Below, piece after piece: positions 1-7,320 of a DNA stretch of 18,796 nt. The DNA comes from Nitrospirota bacterium (GTDB lineage: Bacteria > Nitrospirota > Thermodesulfovibrionia > UBA6902 > DSMQ01), in contig JACQZD010000044.1 in assembly GCA_016207865.1 (NCBI GenBank), positions 1-18,796 of the forward strand, written 5' to 3'. Position numbers and translations under genes: made by a program. The number at the start of each line of letters is the position of its first letter. Position 1 is the first letter of the stretch. The notes under the pieces are model-generated. The model ran no database searches and was not told the origin of the DNA. It saw only the letters and a list, made by a program, of their open reading frames with translations.

Positions 1-2
1 GA

Positions 3-1637
3 CAGACGAAGTTCTATGACACAGCAGGTGTTGAAATCGCATGCGCAGGCACAGGGCAGGACGGCGTATATAATATTAACCCTATGAGTTATACGGACAA
101 CGGCAACGGCACGGTAACAGACAACAACACGGGCTTTATGTGGCAGAAGTGCAGTGTGGGTCAGACTAATGACACTACTTGCAGCGGGACAGCCGTGACC
201 TATAACTGGTATCAGGCATCAGGCACATATGATTCATCATACAACCCAAGTTCAACAGACATTTGCGGCAGCCTTGTGCTTGGCGGTTATTCAGACTGGC
301 GTCTTCCGGCAAAGAAGGAACTGATAAGCATTGTGGATTATTCAATCCCATATCCTGGCCCGACGATTAAGAGTACTTATTTCCCGAATACAAAATTGTT
401 CCTTTACTGGTCGTCTACTACCCTCGCCTACTATCCGAACTACGCGTGGGCCGTGCACTTCTACGGTGGCAATGTCTCCAGCCACAATAAGACCAATAGC
501 TACTACGTGCGGTGCGTGCGCAGCGGACAGTATCCTGAGCAGGGTTTTACAGACAACGGCAATGGAACAGTAACTGACAACAAGACAGGTCTTGTGTGGC
601 AGCAGGGCGAGCCGGGATATATGTCATGGGGTTCAGCACTTTCGTACTGTGAAGGGCTGAACCTTGGCGTCAATTCAGATTGGAGACTCCCGAATATCAA
701 GGAACTTGAGTCATTAACAGACGATACAAGATTTGGTCCTGCAATAGATACCTCATTCTTCCCGGATGTGTATGCGTTCTTTTACTGGTCGTCTACTACC
801 TTCGCCGGCCATCCGAGCTACGCGTGGACCGTGGACTTCTACTATGGCTATGTCGGCAGCAGACATAAGCACGGTAACTACTACGTGCGGTGCGTGCGCG
901 GCGGGATAGATGATGACGGCGATGGTTTAAGTAACAGCCTTGAGCAGTTGCTTGGCACGAATCCGTCATCACCTGATAGCGATGGTGACGGCATAGGTGA
1001 TTTTGATGAAACTGATGGAGGCAGTCCTATTGATACGGATAGCGACGGGACAATAGATGCCTTGGACACTGACAGCGACAATGATGGGATTTCGGATTTG
1101 TCTGAGGGAAGCAGTGACTTTGATGCAGATGGCGTGCTGAATTACAGGGACGCTGATGATGACGGCGACGGCTCTTTGACTGTGAATGACTGTGCGCCTT
1201 TTGATTCAGGTATCTATCCCGGTGCTCTTGAGGTCTGCGATGGGTTGGATAATGACTGTGATGGACAGATAGACGAAGGCTGTATGCCTGACCTTGTTAT
1301 CTCTGCCTTAGTAGTCCCATCAACAGCAACTGCAGGGCAGGCAATCACAATATCCGAAACAACAAAAAATCAGGGCACTGCTTCGGCAGGAGCATCAACC
1401 ACTAAATACTATCTCTCCACGAACGCAACATATGAAGCAGGCGATACTCTTCTTGGTAGCAGGAGCATACCATCACTTGCTTCCGGCGCTACGAGCCGTG
1501 GGCGCGCCCGTGTGACTATTCCTTCAGGCACGACTGCCGGAACTTACTACATCATAAGCAGGGCAGATGCTGGCAGGGTTGTCTCCGAGTCTAATGAGAA
1601 TAATAATAACAAGGCGAGGGCAATAACTATTCAATAA
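3..1637 (+). CDS. Surface protein with two DUF1566 lectin-like domains, TSP3 stalk, MopE motif and CARDB domain (5' partial)
   Basis: The frame is open to the window edge. Codons before the ATG at 84 read FYDTAGVEIACAGTGQDG, the usual lead-in to a DUF1566 (Lcl C-terminal) domain, so the true start lies upstream and 84 is internal. Counting from that Met: DUF1566 domain 1 (about 2-147) and domain 2 (about 156-272), each opening with TDNGNGTVTDN and ending in YYVRCVR; Asp-rich thrombospondin type-3 calcium-binding repeats (about 275-365); a MopE-type metal-binding motif (VCDGLDNDCDGQIDEGC); and a C-terminal CARDB domain (about 403-517). This is a typical exported, calcium-stabilised adhesin or ligand-binding architecture, but the signal peptide is outside the window. 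Residues 108-146 and 234-272 are almost identical in DNA apart from scattered first- and second-position codon changes, suggesting DGR variable regions. Domain calls are strong; the ligand is unknown. Confidence 0.9.
   Translation, partial: QTKFYDTAGVEIACAGTGQDGVYNINPMSYTDNGNGTVTDNNTGFMWQKCSVGQTNDTTCSGTAVTYNWYQASGTYDSSYNPSSTDICGSLVLGGYSDWRLPAKKELISIVDYSIPYPGPTIKSTYFPNTKLFLYWSSTTLAYYPNYAWAVHFYGGNVSSHNKTNSYYVRCVRSGQYPEQGFTDNGNGTVTDNKTGLVWQQGEPGYMSWGSALSYCEGLNLGVNSDWRLPNIKELESLTDDTRFGPAIDTSFFPDVYAFFYWSSTTFAGHPSYAWTVDFYYGYVGSRHKHGNYYVRCVRGGIDDDGDGLSNSLEQLLGTNPSSPDSDGDGIGDFDETDGGSPIDTDSDGTIDALDTDSDNDGISDLSEGSSDFDADGVLNYRDADDDGDGSLTVNDCAPFDSGIYPGALEVCDGLDNDCDGQIDEGCMPDLVISALVVPSTATAGQAITISETTKNQGTASAGASTTKYYLSTNATYEAGDTLLGSRSIPSLASGATSRGRARVTIPSGTTAGTYYIISRADAGRVVSESNENNNNKARAITIQ
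405..521 (+). repeat. Candidate DGR variable region 1 (VR1)
   Basis: This 39-codon segment of the first DUF1566 domain runs from TACTGGTCGTCTACTACC to the GC-rich end GTGCGGTGCGTGCGC. Aligned without gaps to 783-899 it differs at 21 bases in 14 codons. Only one difference is at a third codon position (CAC versus AGA). The conserved GC-rich 3' end has the character of an initiation-of-mutagenic-homology sequence. No template repeat or reverse transcriptase is visible in this window. Confidence 0.7.
783..899 (+). repeat. Candidate DGR variable region 2 (VR2)
   Basis: Second copy of the 117-nt segment, at the C-terminal end of the second DUF1566 domain. Third codon positions match VR1 in 38 of 39 codons, while codons such as TAC/GGC, CAC/GAC, TCC/GGC and ACC/CAC differ at the first two positions. 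At 14 of the 21 differing bases one of the two copies has A, and every difference can be explained by a template A (AAC, AAT, ACC, ATC or AAA codons). DNA just upstream in the two domains is diverged at third positions as well. Confidence 0.7.
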
Positions 1638-1657
1638 AGCTGAATAGAAGAAAGTTA

Positions 1658-1701
1658 AAGGGAAGCCCTGTCTTTTAAGATAGGGCTTCCCTTTTTATTT
1701 T
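1658..1701 (+). terminator. Rho-independent terminator after the lectin-like gene
   Basis: A 17-bp stem (1658-1674 with 1677-1693, one G-U pair, 2-nt loop) built on GGGAAGCCCT/AGGGCTTCCC is followed directly by a T-rich tract. It lies 20 nt after the stop codon at 1637. The convergent gene at 1725-1985 ends close by, so it may serve both strands, although the T tract is better on the plus strand. Confidence 0.9.
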
Positions 1702-1724
1702 CATAAACCGTAGTATTTAGTTAA

Positions 1725-1985
1725 CTACACTTTCACTAATTCTATTTTCACATCATATCCGAGTTTATGCAGGTAGTTGTAACAATCGTCCCATGTAAGA
1801 CCGAATTCACGGACGTCTGCAACGCCAATCCGGGCAAGAATATCCCTTATGAGGTCAAAACTGCTGTTTTTAAAATCAGATTCTCTAATCATTTCCTCTG
1901 CCCAGTCCACAAGACTTAATAAATCTATTTTTCTGTTGATATATTTTATAAGCATATCTGCAAGTGATGTTTTTGTTAAAACCAT
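1725..1985 (-). CDS. Small acidic protein of unknown function (86 aa)
   Basis: I do not recognise this family. The 86-residue product is hydrophilic and apparently helical, without signal peptide or membrane segment. It opens MVLTKTSLADMLIKYI and contains LVDWAEEMI and a LTWDDCYNYLHKLGYDV tail. The start is well supported: a near-perfect Shine-Dalgarno (AAGGAGGG, complement of 1992-1999) precedes the ATG at 1985. It is monocistronic and converges on the lectin-like gene, from which it is separated by the terminator at 1658-1701. Its size and isolation would fit a small regulator or an antitoxin-like protein, but nothing visible shows this. It is shorter than, and does not resemble, a DGR accessory (Avd) protein. 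Confidence 0.75.
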   Translation of the reverse strand: MVLTKTSLADMLIKYINRKIDLLSLVDWAEEMIRESDFKNSSFDLIRDILARIGVADVREFGLTWDDCYNYLHKLGYDVKIELVKV

Positions 1986-2090
1986 TATTATCCCTCCTTT
2001 CTTGTCATTTATAAATATAACATATTAAGGTCTGCATGCAAATCTGAACCTGTAGCAACATAATACTGCCTTCATTGATTGTAATTATAC

Positions 2091-2258
2091 CCTGTGGTCT
2101 CTGCCACAGTTCCAAATTTCTGTCATTCCGGCTTGTCCGGAATCTCGGAACGAGTCGTACCGACTTTCCGGAAGGATTCCCGACGCGCTTCGCTTGCGGG
2201 AATGACACCAAAAAATAAACATTCAAATAATGGACGCCCTGCGGTCTCTGCCGCAGGG
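2091..2258. repeat. Pair of related hairpins flanking a palindromic repeat
   Basis: Two hairpins share the loop TCTCTG: CTGTGG/CCACAG at 2092-2109 and CCCTGCGG/CCGCAGGG at 2237-2258. They bracket the palindromic repeat at 2121-2207. Together they fill most of the 318-nt gene-free stretch 1986-2303, in which I see no gene; the rest holds only upstream sequence of the small minus-strand gene and the candidate promoter at 2262-2291. Confidence 0.5.
2121..2207. repeat. GTCATTCC-type intergenic palindromic repeat, copy 1
   Basis: Imperfect palindrome with ends TGTCATTCCGG and GGAATGACA and an inner TCCGGAATC/GGATTCCCG pairing. The same outer ends and inner core recur at 6158-6225 and 8133-8202. 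This is a short dispersed REP/MITE-like element with no coding capacity. The long reading frame crossing it is an artefact of the repeat being open. Confidence 0.8.
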
Positions 2259-2261
2259 TTC

Positions 2262-2291
2262 TTCACTTGCTTATCTGTAAGTATCTATAAT
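2262..2291 (+). promoter_or_regulatory. Candidate sigma-70 promoter for the binding-protein/kinase/regulator operon
   Basis: TTCACT, an 18-nt spacer and a perfect TATAAT (2286-2291). Transcription would start near 2298, only about 6 nt before the ATG at 2304. That fits the lack of any Shine-Dalgarno there and suggests a leaderless or nearly leaderless message. Confidence 0.45.
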
Positions 2292-2303
2292 ATCATTAAA
2301 ATA

Positions 2304-3254
2304 ATGCCATTTAAAATCTCTACAAAGTTTTTCATCAAGTTCTTCTTTGGTTTCTCCGCAGTGTTTTTTTTAATATTCTCCGGATGCGTGCGTCAGGAGA
2401 CGCCTAAAAAAGTAAGCCTTCTTAAGAGGGCGGTTGAGAGCTCCGTAGATGTAAACGACATTGAGAAAAACACCCTGAAATTCGGGTTTGACCTCAGGCT
2501 GGACCCAAAAGAAGACGTAAGGATTTACAGCCCGTTTCTTGAATATCTTCAAAATGCCGCAGGAAAGCGTTTCAGCATAAAATTCACTGAAAAATATGAA
2601 GATACAGTTGATAATCTCGGCAAAGGCATTACACACTTTGCAGCCATCGGCCCGCTTAGTTACGCAGCCGGCAGGGAAAAATACGGGAACGGGATTAGAT
2701 ATCTTGCAAGCGGAGTTAATAAGGAGGGAGACCCGAGATATTATGCGGTTATCTTCACAAGACCCGGAGGCAGTATCCGCAGCATAAAGGACCTGAAGGG
2801 CAAGCCGTTTGCCTTTGGGCCAAAGATGTCAACGCAGGGGCATCTCATACCGAGAAAGATGCTGGAAGACGAAGGCATCACTCTCAGGGATATGAGTTCT
2901 TATATTCATACGGATTCACATATGAGCACGGTCGGAGTTGTATTAAATGGCGAGTACGAAGCAGGGGGGATACAGGATGCGCTTGCAAGGCGGCTTGAGC
3001 GTGAAGGGAAGATAAGGATTTTAAAAATTTCCGAACCTTATCCGAGCAGTATCATTGCATATAACAGCGCCGTGGACGCTGAGACGGTTAAGGCTGTCAG
3101 GTCTGCACTCCTTGTCTTGGAGCCGGAGGGGAAACATAAAGACAAGCTTGTTGACTGGAACCAGACGGAAATGCCGCTCGGTTTTATCAGCATAAATGAA
3201 TCGGAATTTTACAAAGTTGCGGTTCTTGCGCGGAGGTATGGACTGCTGAAATGA
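2304..3254 (+). CDS. PhnD-like periplasmic substrate-binding lipoprotein
   Basis: 316-residue member of the PhnD/phosphonate-type periplasmic binding family (PF12974-like). A lipoprotein signal peptide with basic start and hydrophobic core (SAVFFLIFSGC) places Cys at the lipobox, so it should be membrane-tethered in the periplasm. The mature part has the family pattern LKFGFDLRLDPKEDV, GITHFAAIGPLSYA, DLKGKPFAFGPKMSTQGHLIP and a C-terminal helical lobe. I chose ATG 2304 because the lipobox follows directly; the frame is open back to 2094 but only through repeat DNA. No ABC permease or ATPase is nearby. Its stop overlaps the kinase start (ATGA), so it is probably a ligand-sensing partner of that kinase, as HptA is for HptRS in staphylococci. 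The ligand is unknown. Confidence 0.85.
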   Translation: MPFKISTKFFIKFFFGFSAVFFLIFSGCVRQETPKKVSLLKRAVESSVDVNDIEKNTLKFGFDLRLDPKEDVRIYSPFLEYLQNAAGKRFSIKFTEKYEDTVDNLGKGITHFAAIGPLSYAAGREKYGNGIRYLASGVNKEGDPRYYAVIFTRPGGSIRSIKDLKGKPFAFGPKMSTQGHLIPRKMLEDEGITLRDMSSYIHTDSHMSTVGVVLNGEYEAGGIQDALARRLEREGKIRILKISEPYPSSIIAYNSAVDAETVKAVRSALLVLEPEGKHKDKLVDWNQTEMPLGFISINESEFYKVAVLARRYGLLK

Positions 3255-4645
3255 AGCTGAGAACAAAAATAATTATTTTAACAACAGCAGCGGTTCTGAC
3301 GGTCGGATTCCTTATCACGCTCTCTATCAGGGGCGTAATCATCAATGCCTTCAGGGATGAACTTGAAAAAAAGGCAAAGTCCGTTGCAGGCAATCTTTCA
3401 GAGAGAATTGCAAACTATGTTCCGTTGAACGATTATTTTCAGACAACTCTGGCGCTGAATGAGGTTATGAGCAAAGAAAATGATTTGGAATATATATTTG
3501 TTACGGACGGCGACGGCCGCTTGTTTGCACACACGTTTAAAGACGGTTTCCCCCCTGACGTCCTTTCATGGAATCCGCTTGACAATAAGGCGGTCAATAT
3601 CCAAATCCTTGACACTGAAAAAGGCTATGTACGCGATGTGGGAGTCAGCGTTATAAATAATACAAAGTCAGAGCTTCATATCGGCATCAGGGAGGACAGC
3701 TTAAAATCCACGCTTTCAAAAATGAGAAATATAACTGTTCCGATTATAATGTTCGTGATTTTCTTGGCTGTAATCGCCTCAATTTTTATGAGCCGCCTGA
3801 TTACACAGCCTTTGAACAGGTTTGTGGAATTTACAAAAGGGCTCGGCAGGGGAGAATTTGACAAGAAACTGGAGGTTCAATCCAGCGATGAAATTGGATA
3901 TCTTTCATACAGCTTTAACAGGCTGTCACTGGAACTGATGTCGGCAAGGAAAAAAATGGAAGAAGCATACACATACACGCACCTGCTTCAGGCAGAGAAG
4001 CTTTCTTCCATCGGGCAGATTTCAGCAGGCCTTGCGCATGAGCTTAAAAATCCCATTACCACACTTAAGATGCTTTTTCAGGCATTCAAAGAACAGCCCG
4101 ACATGACAAAAGAAGATGCAGAAGTGATACATAGTGAAATAGAGAAAATAGACAATATCCTCACAAGGTTCCTCGGATTTGTTAAACAGAAGGACATGCA
4201 TACATCTGAGATTGATATGAAAGCCATGATTGAACATGTCCTGTCGCTTGCCACATTTAATCTTAAAAGCAAAAATATTTTAGTGCACCAGGAAATTGCG
4301 GAAAATCTTCCGGCGATAAAAGCAGACCGGGCGCTTATTGAACAGGTCTTTTTGAACCTCGTTATTAATGCCATTGAGGCAATGCCTGATGGAGGCGATA
4401 TAAAGATTTCAGGCAAGTCAGAGGGTAATTTTATTGAGATAATGGTTTGGGACAAAGGCACAGGCATACCGGCCAATATCAAGTCAAAGGTCTTTGACCC
4501 GTTTTTTACGACAAAGGCAGCCGGCACCGGGCTGGGGCTTTCAATAGCCTATAATATAATCAAGGAGCACGGAGGCAAGTTGTTTTTTGACAGCCGGGAA
4601 GGGACCGGGACGGTGTTTACGGTAAAACTGCCGAAAGCGGGATGA
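3251..4645 (+). CDS. Membrane sensor histidine kinase with HAMP domain
   Basis: 464 residues: TM1 (about 7-28), periplasmic sensing region (about 29-160), TM2 (about 162-182), HAMP (about 184-236), short coiled linker, HisKA with phospho-acceptor His263 in AHELKNPI, and a HATPase with N box around Asn373, G1 DKGTGIP (401-407), F box FDPFFT and G2 GTGLGL (425-430). It is an orthodox kinase of the NtrB-like group with no receiver domain. It overlaps the upstream binding protein by 4 nt, indicating translational coupling, and is followed 63 nt later by a sigma-54 response regulator that is its likely target. The periplasmic segment is of the size expected to receive a signal from a binding-protein partner; direct ligand binding by this region cannot be excluded. 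Confidence 0.95.
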   Translation: MKLRTKIIILTTAAVLTVGFLITLSIRGVIINAFRDELEKKAKSVAGNLSERIANYVPLNDYFQTTLALNEVMSKENDLEYIFVTDGDGRLFAHTFKDGFPPDVLSWNPLDNKAVNIQILDTEKGYVRDVGVSVINNTKSELHIGIREDSLKSTLSKMRNITVPIIMFVIFLAVIASIFMSRLITQPLNRFVEFTKGLGRGEFDKKLEVQSSDEIGYLSYSFNRLSLELMSARKKMEEAYTYTHLLQAEKLSSIGQISAGLAHELKNPITTLKMLFQAFKEQPDMTKEDAEVIHSEIEKIDNILTRFLGFVKQKDMHTSEIDMKAMIEHVLSLATFNLKSKNILVHQEIAENLPAIKADRALIEQVFLNLVINAIEAMPDGGDIKISGKSEGNFIEIMVWDKGTGIPANIKSKVFDPFFTTKAAGTGLGLSIAYNIIKEHGGKLFFDSREGTGTVFTVKLPKAG

Positions 4646-4708
4646 CGAGAACATAGCGAAAGTACAAAAGGCATTTATGTCTTTTGCTAAAATTAGAAAG
4701 GGGCAGTA

Positions 4709-6106
4709 ATGGAAAAGATACTTGTAGTTGATGATGAGAAAGGGGTTTGTTACTCGTTTAAGAGAATTCTCTCACGGCATGGCTATGATGTCATTACGGC
4801 CTTGAGCGGGCATGAGGCGATTGAGAAGGCGGGCAAGGAGCATCCGAACCTCGTTATTATGGATGTGACAATGCCTGATATTGACGGGCTTGAGACGCTT
4901 AAAAGGCTGAAGGCTCGCAGCCCAAACCTCACTGTAATAATTATGACAGCAAACAGCACCTCTGAGAAGGCAATAAAGGCGATGAAGTACGGCGCATATG
5001 ATTATTTCACCAAGCCGGTTGATAACGCGCGGCTGATTGCGCTGGTGCAGGAAGCTATCACAGCAGGGAAGATGTCTTTGCCTGTGACTTTTGAGGGGGC
5101 CTCTGAAGAAGGCGACAGGATTATAGGCAAAAGCCCGGCTATGCTTGAGATATTTAAAAAGATCGGGCAGGTGGCTGAGAGCGATGTTACAGTACTTTTA
5201 AGGGGAGAGACAGGCACGGGCAAGGAACTGATAGCAAGGGCTATTTATCAGCACAGCAAGCGTGTTAATAAACCTTTTTTGCCGGTTAATTGCGCGGCTA
5301 TACCTGAGACGCTTCTTGAAAGCGAGCTCTTTGGATATGAAAAAGGGGCTTTTACAGGCGCTGACAACAGAAAAATCGGCAAGTTTGAGCAGTGCGACGG
5401 AGGCACGATGTTTCTTGATGAAATCGGGGATATGCCCCTGTCACTTCAGTCCAAACTGCTTAGGATACTTCAGGACGGCTGTTCCCAGAGGCTCGGTGGA
5501 AAAGAACTGATTAAAACAGATGTCAGAATAATTGCCGCCACAAACAAAAACCTTGAATCCCTGATAAGCATGGGGAAGTTCAGGGATGATCTTTACTGGC
5601 GTCTGAATGTTGTAAGCATAGATGCCCCGCCGCTGAGGGAGAGAAAAGAAGATATAGAAGAGCTGATTCAATATTTCATAAGGAAATTCAACAAGGAACT
5701 CGGCAAGGACATTAAAGGAATCTCGCCTGAACTGCTTAAAGAATTTAAAGGCTATTACTGGCATGGAAATGTAAGAGAGCTTCAAAGCATTATCCAGCGC
5801 GGCATGCTCTTGTGCCAGTCCAGGCCTTTCGGGATTCTTTCCTCTGAAGAATGTGAATGGCTGTCGCAACTGAAGCTCTCCGGTGAAAAGGCAGTTGATA
5901 TTGAAAAGACGCTTGCTGATGTCGCAGGTGAACTTCTGCTTAAAGGCGGCATGGACATCTATAAAGAAGCAGTGGCAAATTTTGAGCATCTGATGGTTAA
6001 GAAGGCGCTTGAGCTTACAAAGAACAATCAAGTCATGGCTGCGAAGTTACTCGGCATATCAAGAAATACCCTCAGAGAAAAACTGAGCAAGCAGGATTCT
6101 GAGTAA
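4709..6106 (+). CDS. NtrC-family sigma-54-dependent response regulator
   Basis: 465 residues in the standard three-part NtrC layout. The receiver domain (about 3-115) has acidic pocket Asp8-Asp9, phospho-acceptor Asp52 (IMDVTMPD) and Lys102. The AAA+ domain (about 138-375) has Walker A GETGTGKE (166-173), sigma-54-contacting GAFTGA (213-218), Walker B MFLDEIG and the GNVRELQ motif. A Fis-type helix-turn-helix (about 438-461) closes it. All catalytic and sigma-54 contact motifs look intact, so it should activate transcription from GG-N10-GC promoters when phosphorylated by the kinase next door. A Shine-Dalgarno-like AAAGGGG precedes the ATG. The nearest candidate target is the promoter-like site at 6348-6363. 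Confidence 0.96.
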   Translation: MEKILVVDDEKGVCYSFKRILSRHGYDVITALSGHEAIEKAGKEHPNLVIMDVTMPDIDGLETLKRLKARSPNLTVIIMTANSTSEKAIKAMKYGAYDYFTKPVDNARLIALVQEAITAGKMSLPVTFEGASEEGDRIIGKSPAMLEIFKKIGQVAESDVTVLLRGETGTGKELIARAIYQHSKRVNKPFLPVNCAAIPETLLESELFGYEKGAFTGADNRKIGKFEQCDGGTMFLDEIGDMPLSLQSKLLRILQDGCSQRLGGKELIKTDVRIIAATNKNLESLISMGKFRDDLYWRLNVVSIDAPPLRERKEDIEELIQYFIRKFNKELGKDIKGISPELLKEFKGYYWHGNVRELQSIIQRGMLLCQSRPFGILSSEECEWLSQLKLSGEKAVDIEKTLADVAGELLLKGGMDIYKEAVANFEHLMVKKALELTKNNQVMAAKLLGISRNTLREKLSKQDSE

Positions 6107-6157
6107 ATATTAATTGTCATTACTGTCCAGTTAAAAAATGATTAAATATTCAGTGAT

Positions 6158-6225
6158 TGTCATTCCGGCTTGTCCGGAATCTTTCCGAAATGATTCCCGA
6201 TCCCGAAATTTCGGGAGGAATGACA
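6158..6225. repeat. GTCATTCC-type intergenic palindromic repeat, copy 2
   Basis: Same outer ends (TGTCATTCCGG ... GGAATGACA) as the copy at 2121-2207, with a central palindrome CCCGAAATTTCGGG. It lies in the 321-nt gene-free stretch 6107-6427, which otherwise holds only AT-rich sequence, the candidate sigma-54 site and the ribosome binding site of the next gene. Confidence 0.8.
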
Positions 6226-6347
6226 ACAAATTGGGAATTACTTGTGCTGTTTTAAGATTTGTTCAAAAAGTAATCACCCTGTTCAATTATTGACCAGCAA
6301 TTGATTGTTTTCCATTTAAATACCCTTGAATTTTAAAGATTTTTTAA

Positions 6348-6363
6348 CGGCATTAATCTTGCT
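6348..6363 (+). promoter_or_regulatory. Candidate sigma-54 (-24/-12) promoter
   Basis: The sequence CGGCATTAATCTTGCT has the invariant GG (6349-6350) and GC (6361-6362) separated by exactly 10 nt, with the TTGC half matching consensus. The -24 half lacks the leading T and the full GGCACG. Transcription would begin around 6374, leaving a 54-nt leader before ATG 6428. The gene just upstream encodes a sigma-54 activator, which raises the likelihood. Confidence 0.45.
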
Positions 6364-6427
6364 TATAAAAAATACAGACAAGATATTTCTTGTAAGATTA
6401 TAAAATTTAGGAAAGGAGATTCAAGGC

Positions 6428-7300
6428 ATGAAGAAGTATGGTTTAGCAGTTTTGGCAGTGCTGTTGGTGTTGTGTTTGTCCTCAAATTCTGCAATGTCAG
6501 CGGATAAATCAATCCTTGAGGTTGTAAAGGATAGGGGTGTCGTCCGCATAGGACACGGCAATGCAACCCCGCCCATGAATTACATTGATGACAAGGGCAT
6601 CTGGACCGGTTTTGATGTTGACTTAGGAGAGGAGTTTGCAAAAAGGCTTGGCGTAAAGCTTGAGCGTGTATTGGTTGATAACAAGACCAGGATTGCGTTT
6701 TTGGCAAACGGCTCAATAGATATATCCCTTGCCAATATAAGCCAGACCAGAAGCCGCGAGGAGCAAATGGATTATGCAGAACCGCCTTATTTCTGGACCG
6801 GCAAGATATTTTACGCAAAGAAGGGCAAAGCCAAGGCAATAAAAAACCTCGGCGGTAAAAAGATAGGCGTGGACCAGGGTTCAAACGCGTTCATCGCCGC
6901 CCCTCAGGAGATTGAAAAATATTCTAAAACAAAGCCTACAATGCTTTCATTCCAGAACAGCGCAGAAGGCTTTTTGGCATTGAAGCAGGGCAAAATTGAC
7001 GCATATTCTCAGGATGCGCAGATAATGGCTGCTGTTGCAGGCAGTTTAGGCGGTGAGTATGAGGCAGTCGGAGGGGCAATGTACAGCCCGGGCCTTTACG
7101 GCATCGGAGTTCCGCCGAATGACAGCAAGTGGAGGGATAAGATAAGCTTTATCCTTCAGGACATGCTTAAGGACGGGACTTATGAAAAGATTTATCAGAA
7201 GTGGTTTGGTCCAAAGGGAATTGCGCCGCTTTCAATAAACGCAAGGCCGCGTCTGCCGAAAGATTCATTTGGCGACATGCTTTATGTCTGGCCGGATTGA
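6428..7300 (+). CDS. Orphan family-3 (amino-acid-type) periplasmic substrate-binding protein
   Basis: 290 residues with a cleavable signal peptide (MKKYGLAVLAVLLVLCL, likely cut after SAMSA) and a complete SBP_bac_3 domain: LEVVKDRGVVRIGHG, GFDVDLGEEFAKRLGVKLE, FLANGSIDISLANISQTRSREEQMDYAEPPY, GGKKIGVDQGSNA and a closing KIYQKWFG. The family binds polar amino acids or related small molecules for ABC uptake, or passes them to sensors. No permease or ATPase gene accompanies it, so it may serve a distant transporter. Start choice is firm: AAAGGAG at 6412-6418 lies 9 nt before the ATG. The gene is isolated between a candidate sigma-54 promoter and a terminator, so it is probably transcribed alone and may be a target of the upstream regulator. 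Confidence 0.9.
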   Translation: MKKYGLAVLAVLLVLCLSSNSAMSADKSILEVVKDRGVVRIGHGNATPPMNYIDDKGIWTGFDVDLGEEFAKRLGVKLERVLVDNKTRIAFLANGSIDISLANISQTRSREEQMDYAEPPYFWTGKIFYAKKGKAKAIKNLGGKKIGVDQGSNAFIAAPQEIEKYSKTKPTMLSFQNSAEGFLALKQGKIDAYSQDAQIMAAVAGSLGGEYEAVGGAMYSPGLYGIGVPPNDSKWRDKISFILQDMLKDGTYEKIYQKWFGPKGIAPLSINARPRLPKDSFGDMLYVWPD

Positions 7301-7320
7301 AATGTTTTTTATGAGATAGG

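Noticed and set aside
84..86. ATG 84 as the start of the lectin-like gene
   Set aside because: Codons before it match the conserved lead-in of DUF1566 domains and the frame runs off the window, so this Met is internal.
1725..1985. DGR accessory (Avd) gene beside the variable protein
   Set aside because: The 86-residue product is shorter than Avd, is on the opposite strand, and shows no resemblance I can recognise.
2094..2303. N-terminal extension of the PhnD-like protein by 70 residues
   Set aside because: It translates hairpin and palindromic repeat DNA, and a lipobox signal peptide begins exactly at ATG 2304.
4078..4527. 149-residue minus-strand frame opposite the kinase
   Set aside because: It is a shadow of the HisKA/HATPase coding region with no independent support.
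5441..6031. 196-residue minus-strand frame opposite the response regulator
   Set aside because: It is antisense to an intact NtrC-type gene, shows no domain, and has no ribosome binding site.
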